A stretch of DNA of 64,000 nucleotides, taken from Xanthobacteraceae bacterium. GTDB taxonomy: Bacteria > Pseudomonadota > Alphaproteobacteria > Rhizobiales > Xanthobacteraceae. The stretch covers positions 124,001 through 188,000 of the forward strand of contig JAHBZB010000003.1 in the NCBI GenBank assembly GCA_019635635.1, read 5' to 3'. The translations under genes and the position numbers were made by a program. A model generated the notes under the pieces. The model was given only the letters and a program-made list of their open reading frames with translations. It ran no database searches and was not told where the DNA came from. Each line of letters starts with the position of its first letter. Position 1 is the stretch's first letter. This document shows, one piece after another, positions 37,726 to 46,375 of this stretch.

Positions 37726-39508
37726 AGGCCGCTTTTGCCGCTGCGCCGGTGTGAATCTGCAACCAGTATTCGAGCAGTGCTGCCTGCCAGAGTTTCGAGT
37801 TGCCTTTGCCGGTCAACTCGCGCTCGGGATTTTTCAGGAGCCGATCGATATAGTCGCGCTTGAAGATGCCGCGCGTCTTCGCCGCCGGTTCGTCCTGCAC
37901 GCCGCGCACGAAGTCGAGCATCGGCCCGCGCAGGAATTTCAGCGCCGGGACGGGGAAGTAGCCCTTCTTGCGGTCGATGATCTCGTCGGGGACGATGCCG
38001 CGCGAGGCTTCCTTCAGGATGTGCTTGCCGCCGTTCTTGATTTTCATTTCCGCAGGGATCTGGGCTGCGAGTTCGACTAGTTCGTGATCGAGCAGCGGCG
38101 TGCGCGCCTCCAGGCCGAAGGCCATGGTCATGTTGTCGACGCGTTTCACCGGGTCGTCGATCATCATGATCTGCTGATCCAGCTCCAGCGTCTTGTCGAT
38201 CGCGCGTTCGCCTTGCGCGTGCTCGAAGTGCTGCTCGACGAGCGCGCGGCTGTAATCTTCGCCGACCAGCGACGGATCGAGCGCCTCGGAAATTTCATCG
38301 TGACGATGCTCGCAATACACCCGCATGTAATCGCTGACCGGATCGTTCGAGCGCAGCATGTGCGGATACCAGTGATAGCCGCCGAAGACTTCGTCCGCGC
38401 CCTGGCCGCATTGCACGACTTTCACATGCTGCGAGACTTCCTCCGACAGCAGATAAAACCCGATGGCATCGTGGCTCACCTGCGGTTCCGACATCTGCGA
38501 GACCGCGCCTTCCATCGCCGGAATCGCACGCGAGGTCGCAATCGGGATGCGGTGATGCTTCGTGCCGAATTTCTTCGCGACGATGTCGGAATAGGCGAAT
38601 TCGTTGCCCTCAAGCCCGTTCACGCTCTCGAAGCCGATGGAGAAGGTTTCGAGATTCTGCTGGCCGGTTTCGGCGAGCAGCGCGACCAGTAGGGAAGAGT
38701 CGAGGCCGCCGGAGAGAAGTACGCCGAGAGGCACGTCGGCGACGCGGCGGCGCTCGACAGCGGCTCGCAGCGAAGCGCGGACCGATTCCGTCCATTCGCT
38801 TTCGGTGAGTACGCGGTCGCGCGACTGCACCGGGCAGCGCCAGTAGATTTCCTCGCGCTTGGTGCCGTCGGGTTCGAGCGTGAGCAACGTCGCGGGCGCG
38901 AGTTTCTTCACGCCGTTGAAGATCGTGCGCGGCGCGGGAACTGCACCATGAAAACTGAGATAATTATGAAGCGCGACCGGATCGATCGACGTATCGACGC
39001 CGCCGGCGGCTAACAGCGCGGGCAGGGTCGAAGCGAAGCGGAAGCGCCCGCCGCTTTCGGTGTAATAAAGCGGTTTGATGCCGAGCCGGTCGCGCGCGAA
39101 TACGACGCGGCCGCTTTCGCGCTCGCCGATTGCAAAAGCGAACATGCCCTTGAAGCGTTCGACGCAGCGCGGTCCCCAAGCATGATAACTTTTGAGAATG
39201 ACTTCGGTGTCGCCGCCGGTGACGAAGCGATAGCCTTTCGCTTCGAGCGCGGCGCGCAACTCGCGGAAGTTATAGATGCAGCCGTTGAACGCGATCGCGA
39301 GCCCAAGCTCGTTATCGATCATCGGCTGATCGGCGGCTGGGCTCAAGTCGAGAATGCTCAAGCGGCGATGACCGAGCGCAATATTGCGCTGGGCATACAC
39401 GCCGCCCGCATCAGGCCCACGATGTTTGAGATTGCCTGCTATGGCCTCGGTGACAGCCGCACTCGCAGCGTCACCGCGGCTTCGTATTTCGCCACAGATT
39501 CCACACAT
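37724..39508 (-). CDS. Asparagine-synthase-type N-acetylglutaminylglutamine amidotransferase
   Basis: A 594-residue class II glutamine amidotransferase fused to an ATP-dependent synthetase. Cys2 is the glutaminase nucleophile (MCGICGEI), the ATP pyrophosphatase P-loop is VLLSGGLDSSLL, and QCGQGADEVFGGYHWYPHM plus KRVDNMTMAFGLEARTPLLD are the features of the NAGGN amidotransferase branch rather than plain asparagine synthase. It amidates N-acetylglutaminylglutamine to the osmoprotectant NAGGN. The partner enzyme Ngg (the N-acetylglutaminylglutamine synthetase) is usually next to it but is not found within this window; the upstream side is taken by a tRNA gene and the mobile island. Confidence 0.87.
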   Translation of the reverse strand: MCGICGEIRSRGDAASAAVTEAIAGNLKHRGPDAGGVYAQRNIALGHRRLSILDLSPAADQPMIDNELGLAIAFNGCIYNFRELRAALEAKGYRFVTGGDTEVILKSYHAWGPRCVERFKGMFAFAIGERESGRVVFARDRLGIKPLYYTESGGRFRFASTLPALLAAGGVDTSIDPVALHNYLSFHGAVPAPRTIFNGVKKLAPATLLTLEPDGTKREEIYWRCPVQSRDRVLTESEWTESVRASLRAAVERRRVADVPLGVLLSGGLDSSLLVALLAETGQQNLETFSIGFESVNGLEGNEFAYSDIVAKKFGTKHHRIPIATSRAIPAMEGAVSQMSEPQVSHDAIGFYLLSEEVSQHVKVVQCGQGADEVFGGYHWYPHMLRSNDPVSDYMRVYCEHRHDEISEALDPSLVGEDYSRALVEQHFEHAQGERAIDKTLELDQQIMMIDDPVKRVDNMTMAFGLEARTPLLDHELVELAAQIPAEMKIKNGGKHILKEASRGIVPDEIIDRKKGYFPVPALKFLRGPMLDFVRGVQDEPAAKTRGIFKRDYIDRLLKNPERELTGKGNSKLWQAALLEYWLQIHTGAAAKAA

Positions 39509-39719
39509 AACGCTATCGGCAGAGGTTATAGGCGCCTAATGGGGCGTGAGCGTGTCGCTCAACAAAAAAGCCCCGAGACGGGCTGCCGATTCCTTTCTTG
39601 CGAGGACAACGTGCGCGCACGCACTTCGTTCGGAACTTTTTCCGTGCGAATGGTCGCAGTGATTCGCCATCAGCGCGGCGCGCCGGCGCAGTGCTTCTCC
39701 GCCGCTTCTTGCAAAGGAA

Positions 39720-41438
39720 CTAGCGCTCCGGCATAGCTCGCCTCACGGAGACGTGGCCGAGTGGCTGAAGGCGGCGGTTTGCTAAACCGTTATACGCTCT
39801 CAAGGCGTATCGAGGGTTCGAATCCCTCCGTCTCCGCCACTTCAGTCCCTGAGTGGGCACTGAGTTTACGCCACTTCCCGCCACAAGCGTCTGTAGCAGC
39901 CGGGACTTCGATCCCATGATCCTGACTTCGCCCTCGGCAACCTCGACGCGCTGCGCGAGCGCGCGCAGGTGGTCGCGGCGATAGCCGCCACCTTCCAGCC
40001 GAATACGCTCGCGGGCGGTTGTGGCGAACTTGCGTAGCATCTGCGGCGTCACCGCCTTTTGCCCTGAGTTTTGAAGCATGGCCTGCGCCCGCTCGGCGTC
40101 GGCCTTGGCCTGATCGCGGATGGCCTTAAGGCCGTCGATGCGGTCTTTCAGCGCCGGGTCGTCCAGATCGGCGATGCCCGCCTCGATGGCGTCATAAAGC
40201 CGCTTGAGGCGCAGTTCCGATTCGGCGGAGCGCTTGTTCAACTCGGCGATATGCTCGCGACGGCGCTCGGCATGTTCCTCCCTACGGTCGAGCGCGGCGG
40301 CAAGGACGGTTTCCAGCCGCTCGGGCTGGAGTAGCTGATGCTCAAGGTGATTGACGACCAGATCGTCCAACTTCTCCATCGGCACGGCCATGCCCTCGCA
40401 GGCGGTCGGCCCCTGCCGTGCCTTCATTGAGCAAGCGTAATAGCGATAGCGTCCGCCCTTGCCGGTGCGGATGGTCATGGCCCCGCCGCACTTCGCGCAA
40501 TGGATCAGGCCGGTCAGCATGGTCGGGCCGCTGATGACGCGGGAGGGCATGATCTTGGGATTGCGGCCCTTGAGCAGCTTCTGAACCGCCTCGAAGGTCT
40601 CCTTGTTGATGATCGGCGGGACCGGCACGACGACGACCTCGGTTTTAGGCTTCAATTCCTTGGTCTTGGTCCGCTTGTTGAACTCATGCTCGCCCATATA
40701 GGTGCGGCGGGTCAGGATGCGGTGAACCTGACCGATGCCCCAGCGTCCGCCGTCGCGGGTGAAGATGCGGCGGTTGTTGAGATAGGAGGCGATGTTCTTG
40801 ACGCCCATCTGGCCGGTGGTGCCGTCGCCTTCCAAGGCAAGGCGATAGATCAGCCGCACCGTGTCGGCGTGGAGCGGGTCGATTTCCAGCTTCTTCTTGG
40901 TCTTGGCCCCGCGCTGTTCGGCGGCGACGGTGCGATAGCCGATAGGAGGTAGCGAGCCGTTCCAGAAGCCTTGCCGCGCGTTCTCTTTCAAGGCGCGCAT
41001 GACGTGCTTGGCGTTTTCCTTGGACTGGTATTCATCGAACAACGCCATGATCTGCCGCATCATGACGTGCATGGGGTCATCCCCCATTTCCTGCGTGATA
41101 GAAACCAGCTTCACGCCGTTCTTCGCCAGCTTGCGGACATAGAACTCAAGCTCGAAGTGATCGCGGAAGAAGCGGCTGAACGAATGAACCACGACCACAT
41201 CGAACGGCACGGGCTTGCTGGTCCCGGCCTCGATCATGCGCTGGAACTCGGGGCGGCGGTCATTGGTCGCCGATGCGCCGGGTTCGATGAAGGTTTCGAC
41301 CAGTTGGAGATTGCGGGCCTCGCAATAGGCTTCGCCCTGCCGCTTCTGATCGGGGATGGAAACGTCATGCTCAGCCTGCCGCGCCGTCGAAACGCGCAGG
41401 TAAAGGGCGGCGCGCAGGGGAATCGCAGGAGCGGTCAT
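39720..41438 (-). CDS. Serine recombinase (site-specific integrase), reading through the tRNA
   Basis: Large serine recombinase of 572 residues in this reading. The catalytic domain has S17 in ALYLRVSTARQ, RLD/R-type residues in VVVHSFSRFFRD and the long helix; a zinc-ribbon region with CAKCGGAM and CSMKARQGPTACEG follows near residues 310-350, then a coiled coil (LDRREEHAERRREHIAEL). The last 39 codons, beginning WRRRRDSNPRY, are simply the antisense of the tRNA-Ser and its flank, so the natural end of the protein may lie near VNSVPTQGLK or differ in the excised form. Overlaps the upstream regulator by four bases. Confidence 0.9.
   Translation of the reverse strand: MTAPAIPLRAALYLRVSTARQAEHDVSIPDQKRQGEAYCEARNLQLVETFIEPGASATNDRRPEFQRMIEAGTSKPVPFDVVVVHSFSRFFRDHFELEFYVRKLAKNGVKLVSITQEMGDDPMHVMMRQIMALFDEYQSKENAKHVMRALKENARQGFWNGSLPPIGYRTVAAEQRGAKTKKKLEIDPLHADTVRLIYRLALEGDGTTGQMGVKNIASYLNNRRIFTRDGGRWGIGQVHRILTRRTYMGEHEFNKRTKTKELKPKTEVVVVPVPPIINKETFEAVQKLLKGRNPKIMPSRVISGPTMLTGLIHCAKCGGAMTIRTGKGGRYRYYACSMKARQGPTACEGMAVPMEKLDDLVVNHLEHQLLQPERLETVLAAALDRREEHAERRREHIAELNKRSAESELRLKRLYDAIEAGIADLDDPALKDRIDGLKAIRDQAKADAERAQAMLQNSGQKAVTPQMLRKFATTARERIRLEGGGYRRDHLRALAQRVEVAEGEVRIMGSKSRLLQTLVAGSGVNSVPTQGLKWRRRRDSNPRYALRAYNGLANRRLQPLGHVSVRRAMPER
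39747..39839 (+). tRNA. tRNA-Ser (anticodon GCU)
   Basis: A complete 93-base tRNA including an encoded CCA end. The acceptor stem GGAGACG pairs with CGTCTCC, the D-arm shows the class II pattern GGCCGAGTGGCTGAAGG, the anticodon loop is TTGCTAA (anticodon GCT, reading AGY), a long variable arm TACGCTCTCAAGGCGTA follows, and the T-arm is GAGGGTTCGAATCCCTC. It is covered on the other strand by the 3' part of the serine recombinase reading frame, marking it as the likely insertion target or edge of the mobile island. Confidence 0.97.
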
Positions 41439-41785
41439 GCCCGGTTTCCTTTCTTCTTGGTGCCGGACAGGCCGCGCCCGGTAAGGGGAAGTGTAAGTTC
41501 GATGGCGTCACAAAGCAGCGTTGGCGCGATCTTTCGGCCGTGACGCTCCATGCGGACGATGCCGTAACTCGCAAGCCTGTGGAGTGAGCGGGATAGGTTC
41601 GGCTTGGCGCGGCCGGTCAGTTCGACCAGCTCGTCCAGCGATTCCGGCGAGCGTTCCGCGATCAGGCGCAACATCGTGCGATTGTCCTCGGTCAGCAGGC
41701 GCGCGAACGACTCTGTAGAAGGAAACCACACGGCGGGGCCATCACCATCACCGGCTTGCCCTATGCCGACTTTCAGAACCGACAT
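41435..41785 (-). CDS. Winged-helix transcriptional regulator (MarR-like)
   Basis: A 116-residue protein with a clear winged helix: EDNRTMLRLIAERSPESLDELVELTG followed by the recognition helix KPNLSRSLHRLASYGIVRM and a wing RHGRKIAPTL. The C-terminus is basic. The start ATG at 41785 is better placed than the far upstream Met codons, which fall in the neighbouring gene. Its stop overlaps the recombinase start by four bases, so it probably regulates recombinase expression or acts as a recombination directionality factor; both are inferences. Confidence 0.85.
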   Translation of the reverse strand: MSVLKVGIGQAGDGDGPAVWFPSTESFARLLTEDNRTMLRLIAERSPESLDELVELTGRAKPNLSRSLHRLASYGIVRMERHGRKIAPTLLCDAIELTLPLTGRGLSGTKKKGNRA

Positions 41786-41865
41786 GGCTTGTCCTCGCGT
41801 TGTCACGAGAACAAATATTATCATCACAAGACAACTATTCAAGTGCCGATTTGAGATCGACACCA

Positions 41866-42132
41866 TCAAACATCGGAGCCAAAGAGTTCATCGAACAGGT
41901 CGCCGAACCATCGCTCGAACACCTCGATCTCGGCTTGCGTGACCGGAACGGGATCGGGCCAGTCGTCGGTGACGGTCCATGTGCTGAGGTCGTGCTTTGG
42001 CGGCCTGCCGGGGAACGGCCACGGATAGCCAAGCAATTCCTCAAGCTGCTCCGACGCCGTGGGCGGTCGTTTGCTGCGCCGGGAACGGGAAGCCGCCTCC
42101 GGCTTGTCGTCGTCCCTGCGATCAATAGTCAT
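41866..42132 (-). CDS. Hypothetical element protein, 88 residues
   Basis: An acidic, Trp- and Pro-rich protein beginning MTIDRRDDDKPEAASRSRR and ending FGDLFDELFGSDV, with no known motif. It starts 11 bases inside the end of the AlpA-type gene and is followed 80 bases later by the winged-helix regulator gene. Its place between AlpA and the recombinase suggests a part in excision or in regulation, but nothing in the sequence shows this. Confidence 0.65.
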   Translation of the reverse strand: MTIDRRDDDKPEAASRSRRSKRPPTASEQLEELLGYPWPFPGRPPKHDLSTWTVTDDWPDPVPVTQAEIEVFERWFGDLFDELFGSDV

Positions 42133-42343
42133 CGAGGAAATCGAACTCGCCGCGCGGCTTCCATCCGGCAGGGTAGGCAATCCAGCGATTAATGTCGGAT
42201 TCATGCCAGCCCGCGCCGTTGGCGCTGATCTTCATCTGGCGCGGGAAGGTGCCTTCGGCGATCTTGCGATAGATGGTGGACCGGGACAGGCCGGTGCGGG
42301 CAAGAACGGTCTTCATGCGAATGATGCGGTCTGGTTGGCGCAT
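42122..42343 (-). CDS. AlpA-family helix-turn-helix regulator / excisionase
   Basis: A 73-residue protein with the AlpA pattern: IRMKTVLARTGLSRSTIYRKIAEGTFPRQMKI and the C-terminal WHESDINRWI. The helix-turn-helix is TGLSRSTIYRKIA. AlpA-type proteins control prophage-like integrases and act as excisionases. The ATG at 42343 is preceded by a GGAGG site. It is probably the first gene of the minus-strand recombination module ending in the serine recombinase. Confidence 0.88.
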   Translation of the reverse strand: MRQPDRIIRMKTVLARTGLSRSTIYRKIAEGTFPRQMKISANGAGWHESDINRWIAYPAGWKPRGEFDFLDDY

Positions 42344-42480
42344 GGTCCTGCTGCCTCCTGCTGGTTGTTTCTGACAATTGCAGAGACCAGACAAGGCAAC
42401 GATTTATCGTTTCGCAATAGATATTTAGCTGCCGTAGTAGTGTAGCGTAGAAACGGCGGTAAATAGGATGGTTCTACGAT

Positions 42481-45447
42481 CTACAATCCGATGCCCCGAC
42501 CTCTGCCAAGGCCGTGACTGAGGGCAAGTTGCCGACCAAGCCTCATCCCTGAGTCGAAATCCATGCTGATGCCGAGTTGCTTCTTGCGGCCTTCGAGCAG
42601 GGATTCCATCTGCGGATCGCGTTCAAGGCTCATCGCCATATTGCCCATCTCCGCGCGCGCTGACCTGTAGCCGGAATAGTTGCCCGCCGCATATTGGCGC
42701 TCGCCAGTCTGTTTGAGTTCCCGGAACCGTTCCACGAAGCGATCCGCGCGGCGCTCCGGGCTGGTGCGAATCTCGGTTTCGAGCTGGAGGGCGCGGATTG
42801 CGCGATTGACCTTGCCCGATCCCGCATCATGGGCAAGGCTCTCATCCTTGGCATAGGCCGCTTCCGCGTCCTGCCAGCCAAATGGGCGCACCTCATCGAA
42901 TGCCCTGCGGGAATCGACCAGTTCTTCCCATTGCGCGGGGCTTGCCTTGCCTGCATCTTCGGCGTTGAAGACCTCGCCAATGGCATGGGCATGGCGGATG
43001 AGCGCCATTCTGCGGGCGTGGCGCATGGCATCTTCTGGATCGATCCCGGCGCCCTGTGCTACCGCCTCGATCTCCTGCCTGATCCCCCTGCCGCTCGTCT
43101 CTCTTTCTGGCCCTTCTGCGCCGTCGCGGAGTTCGCGCACGCTGAAGATGATGTCGCCGATCCGGTCGATGGCGGCGCTCGGCGCGCGCGCCTGTTCAAT
43201 CGAGACATCGCGCTCAGGCAAGGTGATGCCGCGCCGTTCGGCGTAGCTCTGCGCGGGCTGATAGTCAGTCGCCATGTCCTTGGCGCGGTCGCGCAACAGG
43301 GTGTTGATGAGCTGGTCCTGGCTGGCAAAGTCGTCGCGGCCATAGTGCAGGTCCATGCCGTCGCGGTGACGCGACAGGGCGACATAGCTGCCGTGGGCGT
43401 CCATGCCCGGTGTCGCCAGAACATGCGTCCGGTCCACTGTCATGCCCTGTGCCTTGTGGATGGTCGCGGCATAGCCGTGGTCGATGCGGTTGTAATCCTT
43501 TAGGTCGAAGTTGACGCCGCGCCCGTCATCGGTGCGAACCGACATGGCTTGTTCGCTGACCTGTTCGATGGTCCCCAGCGTGCCGTTCTTCACGCCAAGC
43601 CCGCGCTCGTTTTGCAGGAACATGACGCGATCCCCTGCGGCGAAACTGCGTTCGCCGCGTTCGACCGTCACGCGCACATCCTCGCCCAGATCGCCCGCGT
43701 CCCGCATCCGGTCGCGGGCGGCTTCGTTGAGTTCCCGCACCTCGGCGTTGGTATGGGTGAGGATGATGCGGCTGTTGTGCGGCGCGGCCTGCCTATCGCG
43801 GTCCCAGCGGTCGATCAGTTCGTCGCGGGCCTGCTCGCGGGACGCCGCTTCATGCACCATGTCATGACGGTCATAGGCATGGATCGCATCGCCGGTCCTG
43901 CCGGTCGCTAGATCACGCGTAGCGTCTCGCTGCCAGTCCTCACGCTGGCGGCGAACCTCGCCGATCTCCGCGCCACCGTGGCGATCATGGATCGAGCGGA
44001 ACGCCGCGCCCGCCTCGATGGATTGTAGCTGCTGCGGATCGCCGACCAGCACGACCTTTGCACCGGCTTCCGCCGCGTGGGACAGGACGCGCTCCAACTG
44101 CCGCGTGCCGACCATCCCCGCCTCGTCGATGACAAGCACGTCGCGGCTGGTGAGCATGTCGCGCCCGTTCTTCCAGCCATGTTCCATGCTGGCGATGGTG
44201 CGTGACGCGATGCCCGATCCGCTTTCCAGATTTTCCGCCGCGATGCCGGACAAGGCAACGCCGCGCACCTCATAGCCCGCTGCTTCCCAAGCCTCGCGGG
44301 CAACACCAAGCATGGCGCTCTTTCCCGTTCCGGCATAGCCGACGACGATGCCAAGATCGCGCCCGTCCGTGACATGCGCCAGCGCGTCGGCCTGCTCGCC
44401 GGAAAGAACGAGGCCGCGCTGTTCGGCACGGGCAAGTGCTGCCTCTCTATCGGCTTCGTTCACCTCATGGCGCTCGCGCTCCGCCATCATCTCGGCCGCG
44501 CGGTGCAACCGCTGTTCGGCCTCGATCATGTCGCGGGTGGTGAACCGATCCTCGCCGCGTCCGTCTTGTCCAAGCTCGACCAGATCTGGCGCGTTGCGCA
44601 TCGCGCTCATCACCTCGTTGAACTGCGCGATCCCGTCGCTGTGCCGGTGCGCGAACATCGCCATGTCGCGGCGTGTGAAGGTCGATTGCTGATGCGTAAT
44701 CGCGTCCAGCGCCAGCGATGGATCGGCAATGATCCGCGCGCCATTGTTCCGCGCGATCTCCCGGTGCATGTCCGCACGGTCGGCAGCCTCGATCCCTTCG
44801 CCTTCGATGCGCTGTGCCGGTGCGCCGATCTGGCTCTGTGGCTCAAGCCCGATGCCCTGCGCCTCAAGGCTGCGATGGTCGATGCGGGCGTCGATGTCGA
44901 GTTCGGCCAGCCGTTCGTTGACATGCTCGGCCCAGCGTTCGCGCCACCGCTCGACCATCTCGGTGCGGTTCCACTCCCGCACCTTCTGGCCGAAACCGTC
45001 CTCGTCCACTGAGCGCATGGTGAGCATCACATGGGCGTGGGGTTTCGGCATCCCGTCTTCGCCGATGTCCCAATGCACATTGAGGTCGGCGATCATGCCC
45101 TGATCGACAAACTCGGCCTGCGCGAAATCTCGGGCCAGCTCGATGCCTTGCGCCTGCGTCATCTCGCGCGGAATGGAAAACTCCACCTCGCGGGCAAGCT
45201 GGGCATCCTTCCTGACCTCGAACGCCTCCACATCGTTCCAGAGCCGTTCGCGGTCGGACCATTGCTCCGGCGCGTTCTCCGGCAACAGCACTTCGGAATG
45301 GACGACACCGCGCTTGTTGGAAAAGTCCTGCACGCGGTCGATGCGCTCGTCGCGCATCCGCGAGGCCGAGCGGTAGGCGGCGGACGCCACCGCGCTGCTT
45401 CCGGCCTTGCGGCCAATGACCTTGACGTGAAGATGATAGATCGCCAT
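42481..45447 (-). CDS. traA: MobA/TraA-type relaxase-helicase (MOBQ)
   Basis: A 988-residue conjugative relaxase fused to an AAA/RecD-like helicase. The N-terminal MobA/MobL domain carries the presumed nicking Tyr25 in ASAAYRSASR and the HUH-type metal site in NVHWDIG (H125) and KPHAHVMLTM (H137, H139). The helicase part has Walker A GYAGTGKSAM (370-379), Walker B VLVIDEAGMV, and the UvrD/RecD-type motif HGYAATIHKAQGMTVD. It nicks oriT, stays on the 5' end and unwinds the strand for transfer. The ATG at 45447 begins the conserved MAIYHLHVKVIGR; upstream Met codons are rejected. The oriT candidate lies 29 bases in front of it. Confidence 0.94.
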   Translation of the reverse strand: MAIYHLHVKVIGRKAGSSAVASAAYRSASRMRDERIDRVQDFSNKRGVVHSEVLLPENAPEQWSDRERLWNDVEAFEVRKDAQLAREVEFSIPREMTQAQGIELARDFAQAEFVDQGMIADLNVHWDIGEDGMPKPHAHVMLTMRSVDEDGFGQKVREWNRTEMVERWRERWAEHVNERLAELDIDARIDHRSLEAQGIGLEPQSQIGAPAQRIEGEGIEAADRADMHREIARNNGARIIADPSLALDAITHQQSTFTRRDMAMFAHRHSDGIAQFNEVMSAMRNAPDLVELGQDGRGEDRFTTRDMIEAEQRLHRAAEMMAERERHEVNEADREAALARAEQRGLVLSGEQADALAHVTDGRDLGIVVGYAGTGKSAMLGVAREAWEAAGYEVRGVALSGIAAENLESGSGIASRTIASMEHGWKNGRDMLTSRDVLVIDEAGMVGTRQLERVLSHAAEAGAKVVLVGDPQQLQSIEAGAAFRSIHDRHGGAEIGEVRRQREDWQRDATRDLATGRTGDAIHAYDRHDMVHEAASREQARDELIDRWDRDRQAAPHNSRIILTHTNAEVRELNEAARDRMRDAGDLGEDVRVTVERGERSFAAGDRVMFLQNERGLGVKNGTLGTIEQVSEQAMSVRTDDGRGVNFDLKDYNRIDHGYAATIHKAQGMTVDRTHVLATPGMDAHGSYVALSRHRDGMDLHYGRDDFASQDQLINTLLRDRAKDMATDYQPAQSYAERRGITLPERDVSIEQARAPSAAIDRIGDIIFSVRELRDGAEGPERETSGRGIRQEIEAVAQGAGIDPEDAMRHARRMALIRHAHAIGEVFNAEDAGKASPAQWEELVDSRRAFDEVRPFGWQDAEAAYAKDESLAHDAGSGKVNRAIRALQLETEIRTSPERRADRFVERFRELKQTGERQYAAGNYSGYRSARAEMGNMAMSLERDPQMESLLEGRKKQLGISMDFDSGMRLGRQLALSHGLGRGRGIGL

Positions 45448-45475
45448 CGCGATCAAGCATTGGCACGGCCAAGCG

Positions 45476-45506
45476 TACGTCGGAACGACGTATAAGCGCG
45501 CCCTCC
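45476..45506 (+). other. oriT: Candidate origin of transfer (oriT) with MOBQ-like nic
   Basis: A perfect inverted repeat TACGTCG-GAA-CGACGTA (45476-45492) is followed by TAAGCGCGCC/CTCC (45493-45506), which differs from the RSF1010-type nic TAAGTGCGCC/CTC at one base. By analogy the nick would lie between 45502 and 45503 on this strand. The site is in the divergent gap between the relaxase and traC-like genes, the usual place. Confidence 0.8.
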
Positions 45507-45627
45507 CTCGAAAAAATCTCGGGCGGGACCGGCGCGTGCCAGACCGTCCCGGCAACATTACTGCGTTCGGTCGCCCGCGCAACTATCATCGCTGCATCAA
45601 CAGCTTGCAGACACGATGGAGGTAATG

Positions 45628-45954
45628 ATGCGGAAACCACGGGACTATGACGCGGAACTGAAGGCACTGGAAGACAAAGCGCGTGATCTCAAAACCCGCA
45701 AGGTGCAGCAACTCGGCGAACTGGTGATCGCCACCGGAGCCGATGGCCTCACCACCGATGAACTTGCGGGCGCGCTGGTCGCGCTGGCCGAAACCAAGGA
45801 CGCCGGAAAGAGGGAGGCATGGGCAAAGCGCGGCGCGGCGTTCTTTCAAGGCCGGTCGCGGCGATCTGCTCCAGCGTCTGACCGCGACACTGGCGGCGCT
45901 CCGACGCAACCGGGCGGCGCACAACCGGCATCTGGCGGCGCGGGCACGGCATGA
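45628..45954 (+). CDS. Conjugal transfer protein, TraC-like
   Basis: A 108-residue protein beginning MRKPRDYDAELKALEDKARD, helical and charged, followed by LGELVIATGADGLTTDELAGALVALAETKD and a disordered tail rich in Gly, Ala and Pro. This is the TraC-type accessory protein found next to traA in MobQ-class elements, thought to help relaxosome assembly at oriT. Starts at 45616, 45625 and 45628 are possible; GGAGG at 45618-45622 best fits 45628. The last third overlaps another frame that reads into traD. Confidence 0.8.
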   Translation: MRKPRDYDAELKALEDKARDLKTRKVQQLGELVIATGADGLTTDELAGALVALAETKDAGKREAWAKRGAAFFQGRSRRSAPASDRDTGGAPTQPGGAQPASGGAGTA

Positions 45955-45955
45955 C

Positions 45956-46222
45956 ATGCGAAGCTGGCAGGTCGAGCGCCGCAAGCGCACCCGGCATCTG
46001 ATCGAACTCGGCGGCCTCGTCTTTAAGGCGGGCATCGTCGACCTAACCGGCGATGACCGAGCCATCATCTACGGAGCAATGATCTGGATGGCCGAGAAGC
46101 TCAAGAGCGAGGGTGGCGGCCACGCGCGCGATACATGGGCGAAACTCGGAACGATGGGATTCGAGATGGATCGTCCGGCAGACGCGCATGACAGAACGCA
46201 ACCGCCGCAGGATCGGGCGTGA
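45956..46222 (+). CDS. Conjugal transfer protein, TraD-like small accessory protein
   Basis: About 88 residues: MRSWQVERRKRTRHLIELGG, then KAGIVDLTGDDRAIIYGAMIWMAEKLKSE, the pattern of the small TraD proteins that accompany TraA/TraC in alphaproteobacterial elements. The same frame stays open upstream of 45956 across the tail of traC and reads as a plausible helix (RLTATLAALRRNRAAHNRHL), so the true start may be further upstream or reached by a frame change. It is the last transfer-type gene before the restriction cargo. Confidence 0.75.
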   Translation: MRSWQVERRKRTRHLIELGGLVFKAGIVDLTGDDRAIIYGAMIWMAEKLKSEGGGHARDTWAKLGTMGFEMDRPADAHDRTQPPQDRA

Positions 46223-46329
46223 CCGATGGCGGGCGGCGCGAAGACCCACATATCGCAGCGCCGCCCGCCATCGCGCGGCAACGCCGCGCAGTTTCAGATT
46301 TTCTGTCCTCGCTGCCCTTGGCAAAAAGA

Positions 46330-46349
46330 GCCATTTCGCCCTAAATGGC
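46330..46349. promoter_or_regulatory. Inverted repeat upstream of the Phd/YefM-like gene
   Basis: GCCATTT, six bases, AAATGGC, centred about 36 bases before the ATG at 46376. Phd/YefM antitoxins bind palindromes in front of their own genes, so this is a fair operator candidate for the gene and perhaps for the whole hsdRMS cluster. Confidence 0.5.
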
Positions 46350-46375
46350 GCAAAGGAATGTCACGGGATTCGACG

